A stretch of DNA of 12,716 nt from JBDTME01 sp964583795 (GTDB lineage Bacteria > Patescibacteriota > Microgenomatia > UBA1400 > PJMF01): positions 1 through 12,716 of the forward strand of contig CAZOWX010000037.1 of the NCBI GenBank assembly GCA_964583795.1, in the 5' to 3' direction. A program made the position numbers and the translations under genes. Numbering within the stretch: position 1 is the first letter of the stretch; each line of letters starts with the position of its first letter. Below are positions 1 through 7,914 of the stretch, one piece after another. The notes under the pieces are model-generated. The model had not been told where the DNA came from. It saw only the letters and a list, made by a program, of their open reading frames with translations, and did not search any database.

Positions 1-150
1 CAAACAATCTAAATTGACGCTCTGAAATTCGTGAATGTTTGTAATATCGATTTTTACGGATGGATAAAGCCATTATGATTTATTTTATCATATTAGCTTT
101 ACTAGCCCCCTGGTTTTTCTCCTGACTTATGTTGAAGCAACTCTTAATGT

Positions 151-162
151 TATGATGGATTT
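151..162 (+). promoter_or_regulatory. -10-like element TATGAT placed 6 nt before a GTG start
   Basis: TATGAT at 151-156 matches the sigma70 -10 consensus at 5 of 6 positions and is followed by 6 nt (GGATTT) and the GTG start at 163. A start site about 7 nt after the hexamer would coincide with the start codon, giving a leaderless transcript. No Shine-Dalgarno sequence is visible. No good -35 is seen at 16-18 nt; TTGAAG at 132-137 is too close (13 nt). The same geometry occurs before 7729 (minus) and 8881. Confidence 0.45.
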
Positions 163-1128
163 GTGCGAAAACGAAAATTGTTTTTTTCCATTGTTGTTAG
201 TTTTTTAATGTTGGCTTTTTCCACAGTTGGAGTAAAAGCTCAGTGTATTCCTGCCAATGCTGGTCGTTGTGATGTCTGTCCAGCTCATCAGCTTTGTAGA
301 GATAGAGGCGCTATGAATGGAGGCTTTCAGTGTGCTGTTGAAATAGGACAGTGTGGTGCCACTCTCGATAATACATGCAGTCCTCAAACAAAAAACATGT
401 GTGGTGTTTGTCCCAACGCTAATGAGCTGTGTAAAGAGGTTTTTGTTGGTGGAGCATCTTACCAGTGTGAAGTGGTTATCGGACAATGTGGAGTTGAGCA
501 AAATGATACTTGCAATAGCACTACCGTAGGCAAGTGTGATGTCTGTATAAATCACCAAATTTGTCAAGAACATACCGAGATGGGAGGGACAAAGAGTTAC
601 TCTTGTGATACTGTTGTTGGAAGTTGTGGTGCATCGAATCAAAATAGCTGCAATGCAGCGCATTTAAACAGCTGTGATGTGTGTCCTAATGGACAGCGGT
701 GCAAGCAAAACGGAATCGGTCCTGACGCCCAAGAGTGTGTCCCTGATAATACTTGTTTTGAACAGGTTTCTGAGTTTAGTTTATGTCAACAAGCAGGAGT
801 AGAAGGCAGCGAGAGTCGTAGCAAATGTGAGACGTGTTCAAGTAAAAAAGGTATTTGGACAGCCGTTGGGTGTATCCCTTTTTCAGATACAGCAGAGTTG
901 GTGAGAGCTTTTATCACTTTAGGGCTAGGAATTGCCGGAACGGTGGTGGTTCTGATGACGCTAGCTGGAGCATTTCTGATGTCGACCTCAAAGGGGGAGC
1001 CACAAAAAGTGGATGAGGCAAAAAGTTTGATTACCTCAGCCATTGCAGGTATATTCTTTATCATCTTTAGCGTGAGCATTTTACAATTTATTGGGGTTCG
1101 GATTTTGCAGTTACCAGGGTTTGGGTAG
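163..1128 (+). CDS. Secreted Cys-rich repeat protein with C-terminal T4SS-pilin-like two-helix domain
   Basis: This 321-aa protein starts at GTG 163; a TAA at 145-147 closes the frame upstream, so this is the only reasonable start. Residues 1-26 are a signal peptide (MRKRK, hydrophobic core, cleavage near VKA|QC). Residues 28-198 hold four repeats of about 45 aa with pattern C-x7-C-x2-C-x5/6-C-x11/13-C-x6-C (for example C28, C36, C39, C45, C57, C64), each with a CDVCP-like centre. A fifth cysteine cluster (C208, C222, C225, C237) follows. Residues 246-272 and 288-312 are two membrane helices joined by a short polar loop (SKGEPQKVDEAK), ending in LPGFG. That resembles the VirB2/TrbC-like T4SS pilins common in CPR genomes. 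The Cys repeats should be disulfide-bonded outside the membrane; their role is unknown. A filament subunit or a membrane-anchored surface adhesin are both possible. Confidence 0.72.
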   Translation: MRKRKLFFSIVVSFLMLAFSTVGVKAQCIPANAGRCDVCPAHQLCRDRGAMNGGFQCAVEIGQCGATLDNTCSPQTKNMCGVCPNANELCKEVFVGGASYQCEVVIGQCGVEQNDTCNSTTVGKCDVCINHQICQEHTEMGGTKSYSCDTVVGSCGASNQNSCNAAHLNSCDVCPNGQRCKQNGIGPDAQECVPDNTCFEQVSEFSLCQQAGVEGSESRSKCETCSSKKGIWTAVGCIPFSDTAELVRAFITLGLGIAGTVVVLMTLAGAFLMSTSKGEPQKVDEAKSLITSAIAGIFFIIFSVSILQFIGVRILQLPGFG

Positions 1129-1135
1129 AACGGAA

Positions 1136-1175
1136 GGTTATTCAATAACCTCAATGTCAGACAAAAAAGTGTCTG
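1136..1175 (+). terminator. Two tandem hairpins after the pilin-like gene
   Basis: A perfect inverted repeat GGTTATT-C-AATAACC lies at 1136-1150, eight nt after the stop codon. It is followed by CAGACA-AAAAAG-TGTCTG at 1158-1175 and then TTGTTTG. Neither has a proper T-tract, so this is a weak candidate terminator or 3' stabilising structure. Confidence 0.35.
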
Positions 1176-1196
1176 TTGTTTGAAGCGGGGCCTTAG

Positions 1197-1331
1197 AATG
1201 TTGACGCCAAGGCCCTAGAGGCGGGAAAGAATCGGATTACGGCTGCTTTGATTGGGTTTGGACTGTTGTTTATCTCGTACTGGATAGCCCAGATCGTGTA
1301 GTATATATTTGGGGTAAATGTGTTGGGGTGA
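1197..1331 (+). pseudogene. Remnant of a second T4SS-pilin-like gene (C-terminal helix only)
   Basis: Read from 1197, the frame gives NVDAKALEAGKNRITAAL, then a hydrophobic helix with SYWIAQIV. A TAG follows at 1299-1301, then YIFGVNVLG and a TGA at 1329-1331. The layout (G/D-x-KALEAGK-R-ITAALIG, a hydrophobic helix, Q-I-V-[E]-Y-IFG at the end) is that of the second helix of T4SS/VirB2-like pilins. It parallels KVDEAKSLITSAIAG in the intact upstream gene. The TAG probably replaces GAG (Glu). A TAG at 1194-1196 closes the frame upstream and there is no first helix or signal peptide, so this is a dead fragment. The pilin assignment rests on my recognition of the pattern, not on a search. Confidence 0.62.
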
Positions 1332-1359
1332 GCAATCCTAAGTTTGTATGGGAAAAAGC

Positions 1360-1387
1360 TTGTTTAAGGTGAAAAAAGACTTATAAT
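1360..1387 (+). promoter_or_regulatory. Sigma70-like promoter for the large gene at 1421
   Basis: TTGTTT (1360-1365) and a perfect TATAAT (1382-1387) are separated by 16 nt. Transcription would begin near 1394, leaving a leader of about 27 nt that carries GGGGAG (1411-1416) before ATG 1421. This is the only clear conventional promoter plus ribosome-binding-site combination in the window. Confidence 0.6.
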
Positions 1388-1420
1388 ATGAAATTATAGC
1401 GTTGTTTCGTGGGGAGAAAT

Positions 1421-4400
1421 ATGGTAAAATCTGATGACCATATGAATAGACTACATGAGCTATCGGCAACCCCAGCGCTTGACATTAGAGCCAGAACCAA
1501 AGCGGGTGAATCACATATTTTAACTAATCTTAGGCTTGATCAAGCCTTTGCTGCTTGGGCTGATTCTGACACAAAAGAGAGGGCAAAGGAGCTTTTAAAG
1601 AAACTATTGTTAATAAAGAGAAATCCCGAAAGAACCTTTACCCCGGAAGATCGAGAGTTGATTAAAGATTCTCGTAAGACGATTAATGATAAACATACGA
1701 AAATAGAAGAAGAAATTATATTATTAGAGGAGAGCTCTGCCCCAAATCCACCAGATCATAAAGCGCTACAAGCATTAGAAGAAAAACTAGTTGAACTTGA
1801 AGCGTTTTTGGGTTTTTTGGATCTTGTTGAAGCCAATTTGTTCCCTAATGAGCTCAGAGCTGAAGCCGCTGAGGCAGGACATCAAGAAACTCTGGTTAGA
1901 GCCCGACAAGTTGCCAAAGACGCAGAAGCTTTAATTGAAGCGCTGAGAGTTGAAGTAGAAGCGATTCTTCCTGCAACAAACCCAATACCTGTTGTTGACT
2001 ATGCTCCTTTGAATACTCTTCTTCATGAATCTCAAACTTTGCAAACCGCAATGGAGCAATCGGAAGGTGTCATTGATCCTACTGAGCAGAGAATTATTGA
2101 CAGGTTCACTGCTGTTCGTGAGGCTGCTCAAGTATTGAGAGCAGCCTACGAAACGGCGCGAAAGGCTGCCATTGAGCACCAAGTAGATAATTACTATAAT
2201 CCTGAAATAGTTCAGATATCCACGTTTGAGACAACGTTAGCCGCAGTAACGACTACAGCAGCTCTACCAGCACACATTCCAACAAGAGACCGTATTGTTA
2301 GTCAAATTCAAACAAAATCAGCTGCTTTCAGGGGAGATGCAGATGTTCGGTTTGCTGTTGTGGCTAGAGATCCAGTCCTGGTTAAAAGGACAAAGGATGC
2401 ATACGATAATCGAGAAAATGTCCTAAAAGCGGAAGAAAAAGCAGCCGCAGATGCTCTGAAAAAGGCCTACTCTGAAAGAGCGGATAAGCAGTTAAAGGAT
2501 ACAGTTTATTCTATTNNNNNNNNNNAACACAAGAAGAAGAATTTGATAAAAAATAATCTTGATGATGAGGTTAGTAGCCCTCTGGCACAAAGAGATTATG
2601 TTCAAGCTCATTATCTGACCCCCCTGACATCGGCTGAGGGAGTAGTCAGAGCTGCAGGTTTAGATCCTGTATCAGTTGATCAATCTTTTCCACAAGCAAA
2701 TAGGTTGGTGAGAGAAGTTCACAAACGAGCAGATGTTAGAGAAATGCCGCTAGAAAGACTAATAGGTATTATTCAAAGTCCTACTTTCAACTTGGATGTT
2801 TTTATTCCTGAAGGGCAGATTGCAAATATTCAAGATCAATTCCAACAGCAAGTAGTTCGACGATTGCAAGAAATTTTTTACTCGAGGGGGTTTTCGATTA
2901 ATCTGGATAATCCGAAAAGTATCCAGACCGTTTTTCCTAGTGTTTCACAAGCTGCCATACTTAGAATACAAGCTTTGCCAGAAACGGATCCAAGAAGGAT
3001 TCGGTTTTTAGAAAGAGTAATGGCGAGATATCGCGAATTGAAGACTCTTATTTGGACTGAGCGCTATGTGAATTTCCACCCGCCAGGTGAAGTCCCAGCA
3101 AGTTCACAGTCAGAACTTTACTTGAAAATGCCTAAAAACCTTTATCATGACGATATTATAGAGGGGGTGACCCAAGAGACGAAATTTGGAAGTACAGCGA
3201 CAGATATGTTAGAGTATGCTGTCGAACTAGTTGCAGATCAGACCCCGTCTCGTGTAGACTTTGACGCTGCAACAGGAAAAGCAAAAAGAGTCAAAGAGAT
3301 TGGTTTACATTATGATCAACTCTCAGGTGATACTTTTGGTCCTCAACACCTAAAAGCACATTTAGAGAAAGTTTTCTTATTTATTCCAGATCCTGCAGAT
3401 CCTAACGCCCCTGTTCCTGCAGGGAAAATGACAAAAACTCATTTTGAAGCTACTTGGAATTTGTACATCGCTTGGGATTTAGCTTCCATTTCCTTATCAA
3501 AATGTCAAAAGGCAACAAAGACGAGGAACCATAATGGATCAAAGGAGACAAAACCTGTTGATACAGAGTGGCTTTCTCGGCCATTCCATACTGGCAGTCA
3601 CATGAGGAATCGCTATGGAATATTAAATCACGCCTGGCAGCACTTATTAGCGATGACTGGGAAATACCCAGTTGGTGGAATAGATGGTGTTGAATGGGCA
3701 GGAAATGATAACTTGCTTGTGATTCAGGATCCTGGTTCTGGAGAAGAGCTAGAAATGTATGTTCGTACCACCAGAGAAACTCAAGAATTGATTATTGGGT
3801 TTACAGAAATGCAAGTGAGTTTGGAGGGAGTTAAACAATCTGTCCTGCCAGATGGTTCGGGAGTGGAACAGTGGGAAGAAGCTGTTTTCCCGGACCATTT
3901 AGATTTTTTGACGAAGAGCTTATCTCCCAGGCCGGACGGAAAGCCTGTGACATTAGATCAATACCTTGTTGCTGAGAGTGGGTGGGCACGGATGCTCGAA
4001 ATGACGATTGGTGAGTTGAAGAGTGGTGGAAGTTTGAGTTATGAAGACGTTTTTGATCAAAAAACAGGTTTATATGCAAGGTTCATTAATGAAGGTATTG
4101 GAAAAGCTAAGATTGTAGGAGGAAATCACTATAAGTTTTTTGCTCCTATGCTTCGGTATTTGATCGCAAGAATTGCTTCTTCATACGGAGATGTGTCTAG
4201 GCAAGGAAGAATTGAACTCCAAGAGAATTTGAGTGAACAGATTGTTTCAGCAATGAGTCCGGGAAGAGGTTTAGATATGAAAAGCTACGATCCTTCAATG
4301 GCTTCAGAGTTTTATAAGATAGCAAAGGAACTACAGAGCGGAGAAAATAGAGTATATACTGGAAGAGGTCATGGTGTTGGGTGGAAGGGGGTATCTGAGA

Positions 4401-4717
4401 TGGTTATTCCTCGTTTAGCAGTGCCAGACGGTGTGTATCGACCTGAGAGAATAGCATTTGCTCAAAAGTGGTTTATTGCAGCAACAAGAGATAAGGAGAC
4501 TGGAGTATCATTACCTCCGCCGGATGCTTCTTTACAGGCAGAGAGATATCTCTCCAAATTGCGACCTGATGATCGGTTTAGAAGAGAAAAGACTATATAC
4601 TTTAGAATTATCAATAATCAAATTCAAGATCATGATTGGAATGAAATTCTTAAATTTGTGGCAAATAGGCAAGAAACAGATGTTGATACTAGTAAAGGAA
4701 GCAAGAAAGCTGCTTAG
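1421..4717 (+). CDS. Very large unrecognised cytoplasmic protein, N-terminal coiled coil; contains an assembly gap
   Basis: The start is ATG 1421, four nt after GGGGAG; a GTG at 1409 is in frame but lies on this Shine-Dalgarno sequence. The product is about 1098 aa, with no signal peptide, no membrane helices and a single Cys. Residues 30-180 are strongly charged with heptad-like Leu/Ala spacing (KERAKELLKKLLLIK, ALEEKLVELEAFLGFLDLVE), suggesting coiled coil. The middle and C-terminal parts look globular and mixed alpha/beta, with segments such as GHGVGWKGVSEMVIPRLAVP near residue 985. I recognise no family or catalytic motif. Ten Ns at 2516-2525 fall at residues 366-369. The frame is open on both sides, but the true gap length is unknown, so residues could be missing or two frames joined. 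Its place after the pilin genes suggests, but does not prove, a link to that envelope system. Confidence 0.7.
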   Translation: MVKSDDHMNRLHELSATPALDIRARTKAGESHILTNLRLDQAFAAWADSDTKERAKELLKKLLLIKRNPERTFTPEDRELIKDSRKTINDKHTKIEEEIILLEESSAPNPPDHKALQALEEKLVELEAFLGFLDLVEANLFPNELRAEAAEAGHQETLVRARQVAKDAEALIEALRVEVEAILPATNPIPVVDYAPLNTLLHESQTLQTAMEQSEGVIDPTEQRIIDRFTAVREAAQVLRAAYETARKAAIEHQVDNYYNPEIVQISTFETTLAAVTTTAALPAHIPTRDRIVSQIQTKSAAFRGDADVRFAVVARDPVLVKRTKDAYDNRENVLKAEEKAAADALKKAYSERADKQLKDTVYSIXXXXHKKKNLIKNNLDDEVSSPLAQRDYVQAHYLTPLTSAEGVVRAAGLDPVSVDQSFPQANRLVREVHKRADVREMPLERLIGIIQSPTFNLDVFIPEGQIANIQDQFQQQVVRRLQEIFYSRGFSINLDNPKSIQTVFPSVSQAAILRIQALPETDPRRIRFLERVMARYRELKTLIWTERYVNFHPPGEVPASSQSELYLKMPKNLYHDDIIEGVTQETKFGSTATDMLEYAVELVADQTPSRVDFDAATGKAKRVKEIGLHYDQLSGDTFGPQHLKAHLEKVFLFIPDPADPNAPVPAGKMTKTHFEATWNLYIAWDLASISLSKCQKATKTRNHNGSKETKPVDTEWLSRPFHTGSHMRNRYGILNHAWQHLLAMTGKYPVGGIDGVEWAGNDNLLVIQDPGSGEELEMYVRTTRETQELIIGFTEMQVSLEGVKQSVLPDGSGVEQWEEAVFPDHLDFLTKSLSPRPDGKPVTLDQYLVAESGWARMLEMTIGELKSGGSLSYEDVFDQKTGLYARFINEGIGKAKIVGGNHYKFFAPMLRYLIARIASSYGDVSRQGRIELQENLSEQIVSAMSPGRGLDMKSYDPSMASEFYKIAKELQSGENRVYTGRGHGVGWKGVSEMVIPRLAVPDGVYRPERIAFAQKWFIAATRDKETGVSLPPPDASLQAERYLSKLRPDDRFRREKTIYFRIINNQIQDHDWNEILKFVANRQETDVDTSKGSKKAA
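2516..2525. other. Assembly gap (10 N)
   Basis: Ten consecutive Ns interrupt the large gene. A fixed run of ten is a typical scaffolding placeholder, so the length is probably not measured. Upstream sequence encodes a charged helical region; downstream begins with a Lys/Asn-rich stretch (HKKKNLIKNNLDDE) of similar character. Confidence 0.97.
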
Positions 4718-4728
4718 TGATTCCCATC

Positions 4729-4750
4729 AATAAAGCTGATAAGCTTTATT
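4729..4750 (+). terminator. Hairpin after the large gene
   Basis: A perfect 9-bp stem AATAAAGCT / AGCTTTATT with loop GATA starts 12 nt after the stop codon at 4717. The 3' arm ends in TTTATT and runs into TGTG, so it has only a partial T-tract. Its position fits a factor-independent terminator. Confidence 0.5.
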
Positions 4751-4847
4751 TGTGCAGCTCTTGTGTTTAAAGAGTTAAAGCATTTAATCGATACGGTATA
4801 AACAAAGAATAGATTGATAATCAGGTAAAATATGATCTTTCAAGAGG

Positions 4848-5786
4848 ATGAAACACTCATCCCTTTTTTTTCACCCCAAATGTGCAACCTGTAACATTTC
4901 AATGCAGGCTCATGAAGGAAATCACAGTGGAAGCAAAAGATTTCAATGCGGTGTTTGTGAGAAGTATCAAACTCCAAAGAAAAAAGAATCAAGAAGACCT
5001 CTTCAAAAACCACTTGATCGAATCTGGTTCGACCGATCGATTCTTGGTGGGTACACCGTCAAACAAATCTCCCAAGTAACTCACTTTCATCCAAGGTGGA
5101 TTCAAAGTGAACTCCATCGATATCTGGATGAACCAGTTGAAATTATCAACTCATCATTTGACCAATACTTCACAACATCAACTTATCTTTTCATACATCT
5201 GGGCCAAACAAGAAAGAGCTTCTGTGGTCAAAAAAATCTTACGATTTTGTTGGTATCGTCCATGGATCTTTCGAGGATTCATCTCTGGTGGTGGCACTGA
5301 AGTAGTCAAGGCAATCAATGATAGTTTTCCGTTCAAACCGCACCAACATTGTCTTGTACCCCTGATGAGAAGAATTATGTCTTGCTGTGGTAAAAGATCA
5401 ACGAAGGAAATCTCCAAACACTCAAAATTGTCTCTTTGCTCATCTAGGATATACGATCACATTCGGATCTGAAGATTTGGCAAACTTGGCTGGGAGAATG
5501 GGTTGAAATCTATCGATGTGACTTGAGAGAAACATATCTCGACCATCTTGTTAGGAAAAAGTTCCTACACCAAAAAGCGAGAACTGGATTAGTCAGGATC
5601 AAAACAGCCCTTCAATATAGTTTTGTCTTTCTTGATCATCCATTGATGCCTCGAGATTCTTACACAATTGAAGGTGGCAGTCTCGCTCCGCTCAAAAAGA
5701 AAATCAATCTCCACAGTGGAGTACCAAGCAAGCGACAACAACGCATTGTTGTGCACTACATTGCACTAAAAAAAAAGAAATATTGA
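4848..5786 (+). pseudogene. Degenerate IS256/MULE-type DDE transposase with N-terminal zinc ribbon
   Basis: Three coding segments reconstruct one transposase. Segment 1 (4848 to about 5200) has a zinc ribbon CATC...CGVC and a helix-turn-helix-like region (GYTVKQISQVTHFHPRWIQS), then TYLFI where the first catalytic DG motif should follow. Segment 2, shifted +1 (about 5200-5390), has FRGFISGGGTEVVKAIND and HQHCLVPLMRRI. These correspond to the family's SDGG and QrCLVH..R motifs with Asp changed to Gly (codon at 5287) and His to Pro. Segment 3, back in the first frame (5394-5786), reads DLKIWQTWLGEW and then YTIEGGSLAPLKKKIN, the C-terminal N-x-x-EG region with Glu kept. It has an in-frame TAG at 5445. 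The spacing before segment 2 is also too short, implying a small deletion. Two frameshifts, a nonsense codon and lost catalytic residues make it inactive. Flanking terminal repeats were not found. Confidence 0.8.
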
Positions 5787-5829
5787 TGAAACTCAACTGT
5801 TATTTACCATCGATCGAAAAGACCTTGTA

Positions 5830-5852
5830 GGTTTTTTAGTGCATAAAAAACC
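5830..5852. terminator. Perfect 9-bp inverted repeat between convergent genes
   Basis: GGTTTTTTA-GTGCA-TAAAAAACC forms a perfect 9-bp stem with a 5-nt loop. Because it is rich in T and A on both arms it could act as a terminator in either direction. It lies between the dead transposase (plus strand) and the end of the VirB6-like gene (minus strand). The rest of 5787-6001 shows nothing else except a weak AATTTAAGG/CTTTAAATT pair at 5972-6003 overlapping the stop of the minus-strand gene. Confidence 0.4.
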
Positions 5853-6001
5853 ATATCGGTTTTCTGCTTTAACCATGTTTAAATATACTCTTTCCGAACT
5901 CTTTTTGTTTTATCTTTAGCTTGTTTTCTAGCAAAGCATCTGTCTGCAACAATATTTGTTCCTATAAAGAAAATTTAAGGTAACTTTAATTCGGCTTTAA
6001 A

Positions 6002-7729
6002 TTAAGCTCCGCGAGAAGGATTGCTTCTTTGTTGCTGTGGAGAATTCGCTTCCTCAGTCCTTCTATTAACCTCTTCATTAATCTTTCGTTGTCGTTCTGC
6101 ATACTCATCTATTTGGCGAGTGATAATACTTGGGTCAAGAAGTTCCCCTGATTTGCCTCGATCAATTGCCCCTGCTACTTTTTTGCCAACTCCAAACATC
6201 CTTAATCCAGCTGGTTTTAGACCACCAACTGTACGTTTTTTACCCGTCTCGGGATCTACAACCGTTTGCCCCCTATATATTGCTCCAAGATAATCTTTCC
6301 AATCAGTGGCACCTTGCCTGTAAGCAGATACCGCACCTCTTCCTGCTCCATATAAACCACCACCAAGAGCGAGTGCTCCAGGTGCTGCCAACTGATTCCC
6401 TGTCATGGCATTCTGAAACGCCTTTGGTGCGATCTCGTCAAAGATGCTGGATGGTTTGTTCTTGGTCACAAAACCGACAACTTCTGGTAAGAACATGATG
6501 GCGGCGATACCTCCGACGAAACCAACGGTGTCAGCAGCGCTGCGTCCAGGGATAAATGGGGGAATAAAACCTGTTTCTTGTAGTTGCTCAGCCAATGGAG
6601 CGTTTGTGTCTGGACTAATCAGCATGAATCCAATAATGATAAAGACCAGCATTACAGGGAAGACGGCCAAATTAACGACGAGAGACTTTACCCAATTGCC
6701 GAAAGCATTTCCGTTTATAGCTCCCATCATTAATGCAATCGGGGCAAAGATGACGCTCATGATGATTTCAAAGTACACCTTGATTAAGGCGAAGAAAGTT
6801 TTGAACATGGCGAAAATAATGGCGATGAAGATGATAAGTGTTGCTAAAATACTGGTTAACCCGTTGGCAAGTCCACCGAGAAAGTTGCTCAAGCCGCCAT
6901 TATTGGCAATAATATCGTTTACAAATTTACCAACGGCTGTTCCGCTCTCTCCAGCAACATTGCTGCCAATAATTCCAGTAAAGACATCAAAAATATTCAT
7001 ATTGAGGATCGAATAATTCTCGATGTAATCTGCTGGGAGCAAGTTGGCTCCTTTGAACATGGTGACCAAAAAGTACATGAGGATCCACATGAAGTCGATC
7101 AAAAGGCCCGCAATGGCGTAGGAAAAAGATACAGCCAATAGTGCAACTATAATTCGAGGAAGAGCCTGTTGAACGGTAACAGCTGCTTGACCGCCAAGGT
7201 TTTTGCGAAACATAATTGCAAAACCGATGATCAAGAAGATAAAAACAAAGAAAACGTACGAGATGTCTCGAAAAATTTTCCACAAATTCAAAACTGGTTG
7301 AAGTGCTGAGAAGCCTAATCCTTGAGCATACACCGGTTGTGCGATGTTCATATTCTGAAGAACGTCTGCGATGTAGGTTTCAACAGAAGCGGGTTGGGTG
7401 TAGGTGAATGCGATCATTTTGCCAACAGCCCCAATGGCTCCTGCGTCGGCAAAATCACCTCCATCACTTCCTGCTGGTTTGCCATTGGCCATGTAGATCA
7501 GTCCGAATGCAGTGTACTTCAAAGAGTAAAAGCTAGTTTTTGCAAAGTTGGTATCTTTGCCATTCGCCTCCTCAAACACCTGCTTAAATTCTTGATTGAC
7601 GTCACCGCCGCGAATATTTTTGGGAATGTTTTTCTGAGTTTTTTGAGCTGATATTTGGGGGGCGAAAAAAACTAGTGTGGTGGTGGAAAAAACAGATAGA
7701 AGCGATACAAGCAAGAGCGCTTTCTTCAT
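6002..7729 (-). CDS. VirB6/TrbL-like polytopic membrane protein with signal peptide
   Basis: A 575-aa protein; start taken as ATG at 7727-7729, giving MKKALLLVSLLSVF and a canonical signal peptide cleaved near SAQ (28). An upstream TTG at 7744 would only add MYNNA. After about 125 soluble residues come hydrophobic helices near 156-174, 191-225 (probably two), 289-337 (two), 350-371 and 400-420. The C-terminal tail (430-575) is soluble: Gly/Ala-rich, then charged and Gln/Asn-rich. The block MFRKNLGGQAAVTVQQALPR followed by a long hydrophobic span is a layout I associate with the VirB6-like proteins of CPR type IV secretion/pilus loci. VirB6-type proteins form the inner-membrane platform and channel. 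Together with the pilin-like gene at 163 this suggests a T4SS-like apparatus, but no VirB4 ATPase or other core component is present in this window. Confidence 0.68.
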   Translation of the reverse strand: MKKALLLVSLLSVFSTTTLVFFAPQISAQKTQKNIPKNIRGGDVNQEFKQVFEEANGKDTNFAKTSFYSLKYTAFGLIYMANGKPAGSDGGDFADAGAIGAVGKMIAFTYTQPASVETYIADVLQNMNIAQPVYAQGLGFSALQPVLNLWKIFRDISYVFFVFIFLIIGFAIMFRKNLGGQAAVTVQQALPRIIVALLAVSFSYAIAGLLIDFMWILMYFLVTMFKGANLLPADYIENYSILNMNIFDVFTGIIGSNVAGESGTAVGKFVNDIIANNGGLSNFLGGLANGLTSILATLIIFIAIIFAMFKTFFALIKVYFEIIMSVIFAPIALMMGAINGNAFGNWVKSLVVNLAVFPVMLVFIIIGFMLISPDTNAPLAEQLQETGFIPPFIPGRSAADTVGFVGGIAAIMFLPEVVGFVTKNKPSSIFDEIAPKAFQNAMTGNQLAAPGALALGGGLYGAGRGAVSAYRQGATDWKDYLGAIYRGQTVVDPETGKKRTVGGLKPAGLRMFGVGKKVAGAIDRGKSGELLDPSIITRQIDEYAERQRKINEEVNRRTEEANSPQQQRSNPSRGA

Positions 7730-7735
7730 GGCGTT

Positions 7736-7741
7736 ATTGTA
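7736..7741 (-). promoter_or_regulatory. -10 element TACAAT, 6 nt before the VirB6-like start
   Basis: On the minus strand TACAAT (7741 to 7736) is followed by six nt (AACGCC) and the ATG at 7729, the same geometry as at 163 and 8881. No Shine-Dalgarno sequence precedes the ATG, so a leaderless mRNA is likely. The -35 region is poor (TTTCCC at 7764-7759). Confidence 0.5.
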
Positions 7742-7775
7742 CAAAAATGAAGAGGAGAGGGAAAGGGGGAGATTC

Positions 7776-7840
7776 GTTAGTAGTGGACAGTGGAACAGTT
7801 AATAGTAGTCAGTCTTCAGTTGTCAGCGGTAATTTGTTAG
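7776..7840. repeat. Degenerate AACAGT/AATAGT-type repeat cluster, unpaired
   Basis: The stretch contains GTTAGTAGTGGACAG, TGGAACAGTTAATAGTAG, then TCAGTCTTCAGTTGTCAG. These are variants of the short unit (AACAGTT / AATAGTG) that flanks the four-helix-bundle gene at 9906. No complementary arm (AACTGTT / ACTATTA) occurs nearby, so this looks like a solitary, decayed copy. Confidence 0.5.
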
Positions 7841-7881
7841 TCTTTCGTGCACATTAAGGAGTTGTTTTGTGGTTTCCACTT

Positions 7882-7914
7882 CGTCAGTCCTGCTTGCCGG
7901 TAGACCGGACTACG
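7882..7914. repeat. Palindromic intergenic element
   Basis: CGTcAGTCC pairs with GGACTACG (8 bp with one bulged C), enclosing TGCTTGCCGGTAGACC. The loop is GC-rich compared with its surroundings and can pair alternatively as CCGG-TAGA-CCGG. It resembles mobile palindromic (REP/MITE-like) units rather than a terminator, since there is no T-tract. A partly similar GCCGGGTAGAC occurs at 8831-8841. Confidence 0.45.

Noticed and set aside
74..92. TATGAT/ATCATA inverted repeat in the upstream region
   Set aside because: Six AT-rich base pairs with a 7-nt loop are expected by chance in such sequence; there is no positional support for an operator or terminator.
205..663. 152-aa open frame on the minus strand inside the pilin-like gene
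   Set aside because: It is antisense to a Cys-rich repeat region with clear protein periodicity, has no promoter or ribosome-binding site, and resembles no family.
1409..1420. GTG 1409 as the start of the large gene
   Set aside because: The GTG overlaps GGGGAG, which is correctly placed to serve ATG 1421; the extra four residues (MGRN) have no support.
5107..5472. 121-aa open frame as an independent gene
   Set aside because: Its central part carries transposase motifs that continue those of the other frame, so it is a frameshifted piece of the pseudogene; its first third is out-of-frame noise.
4801..5840. Terminal inverted repeats of the transposase element
   Set aside because: A shared GGTAAA on both sides was too short and poorly placed to define ends; I could not delimit the element.
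7730..7744. TTG 7744 as the start of the VirB6-like gene
   Set aside because: It overlaps the TACAAT element and adds MYNNA before a perfectly normal MKKALLL signal peptide.
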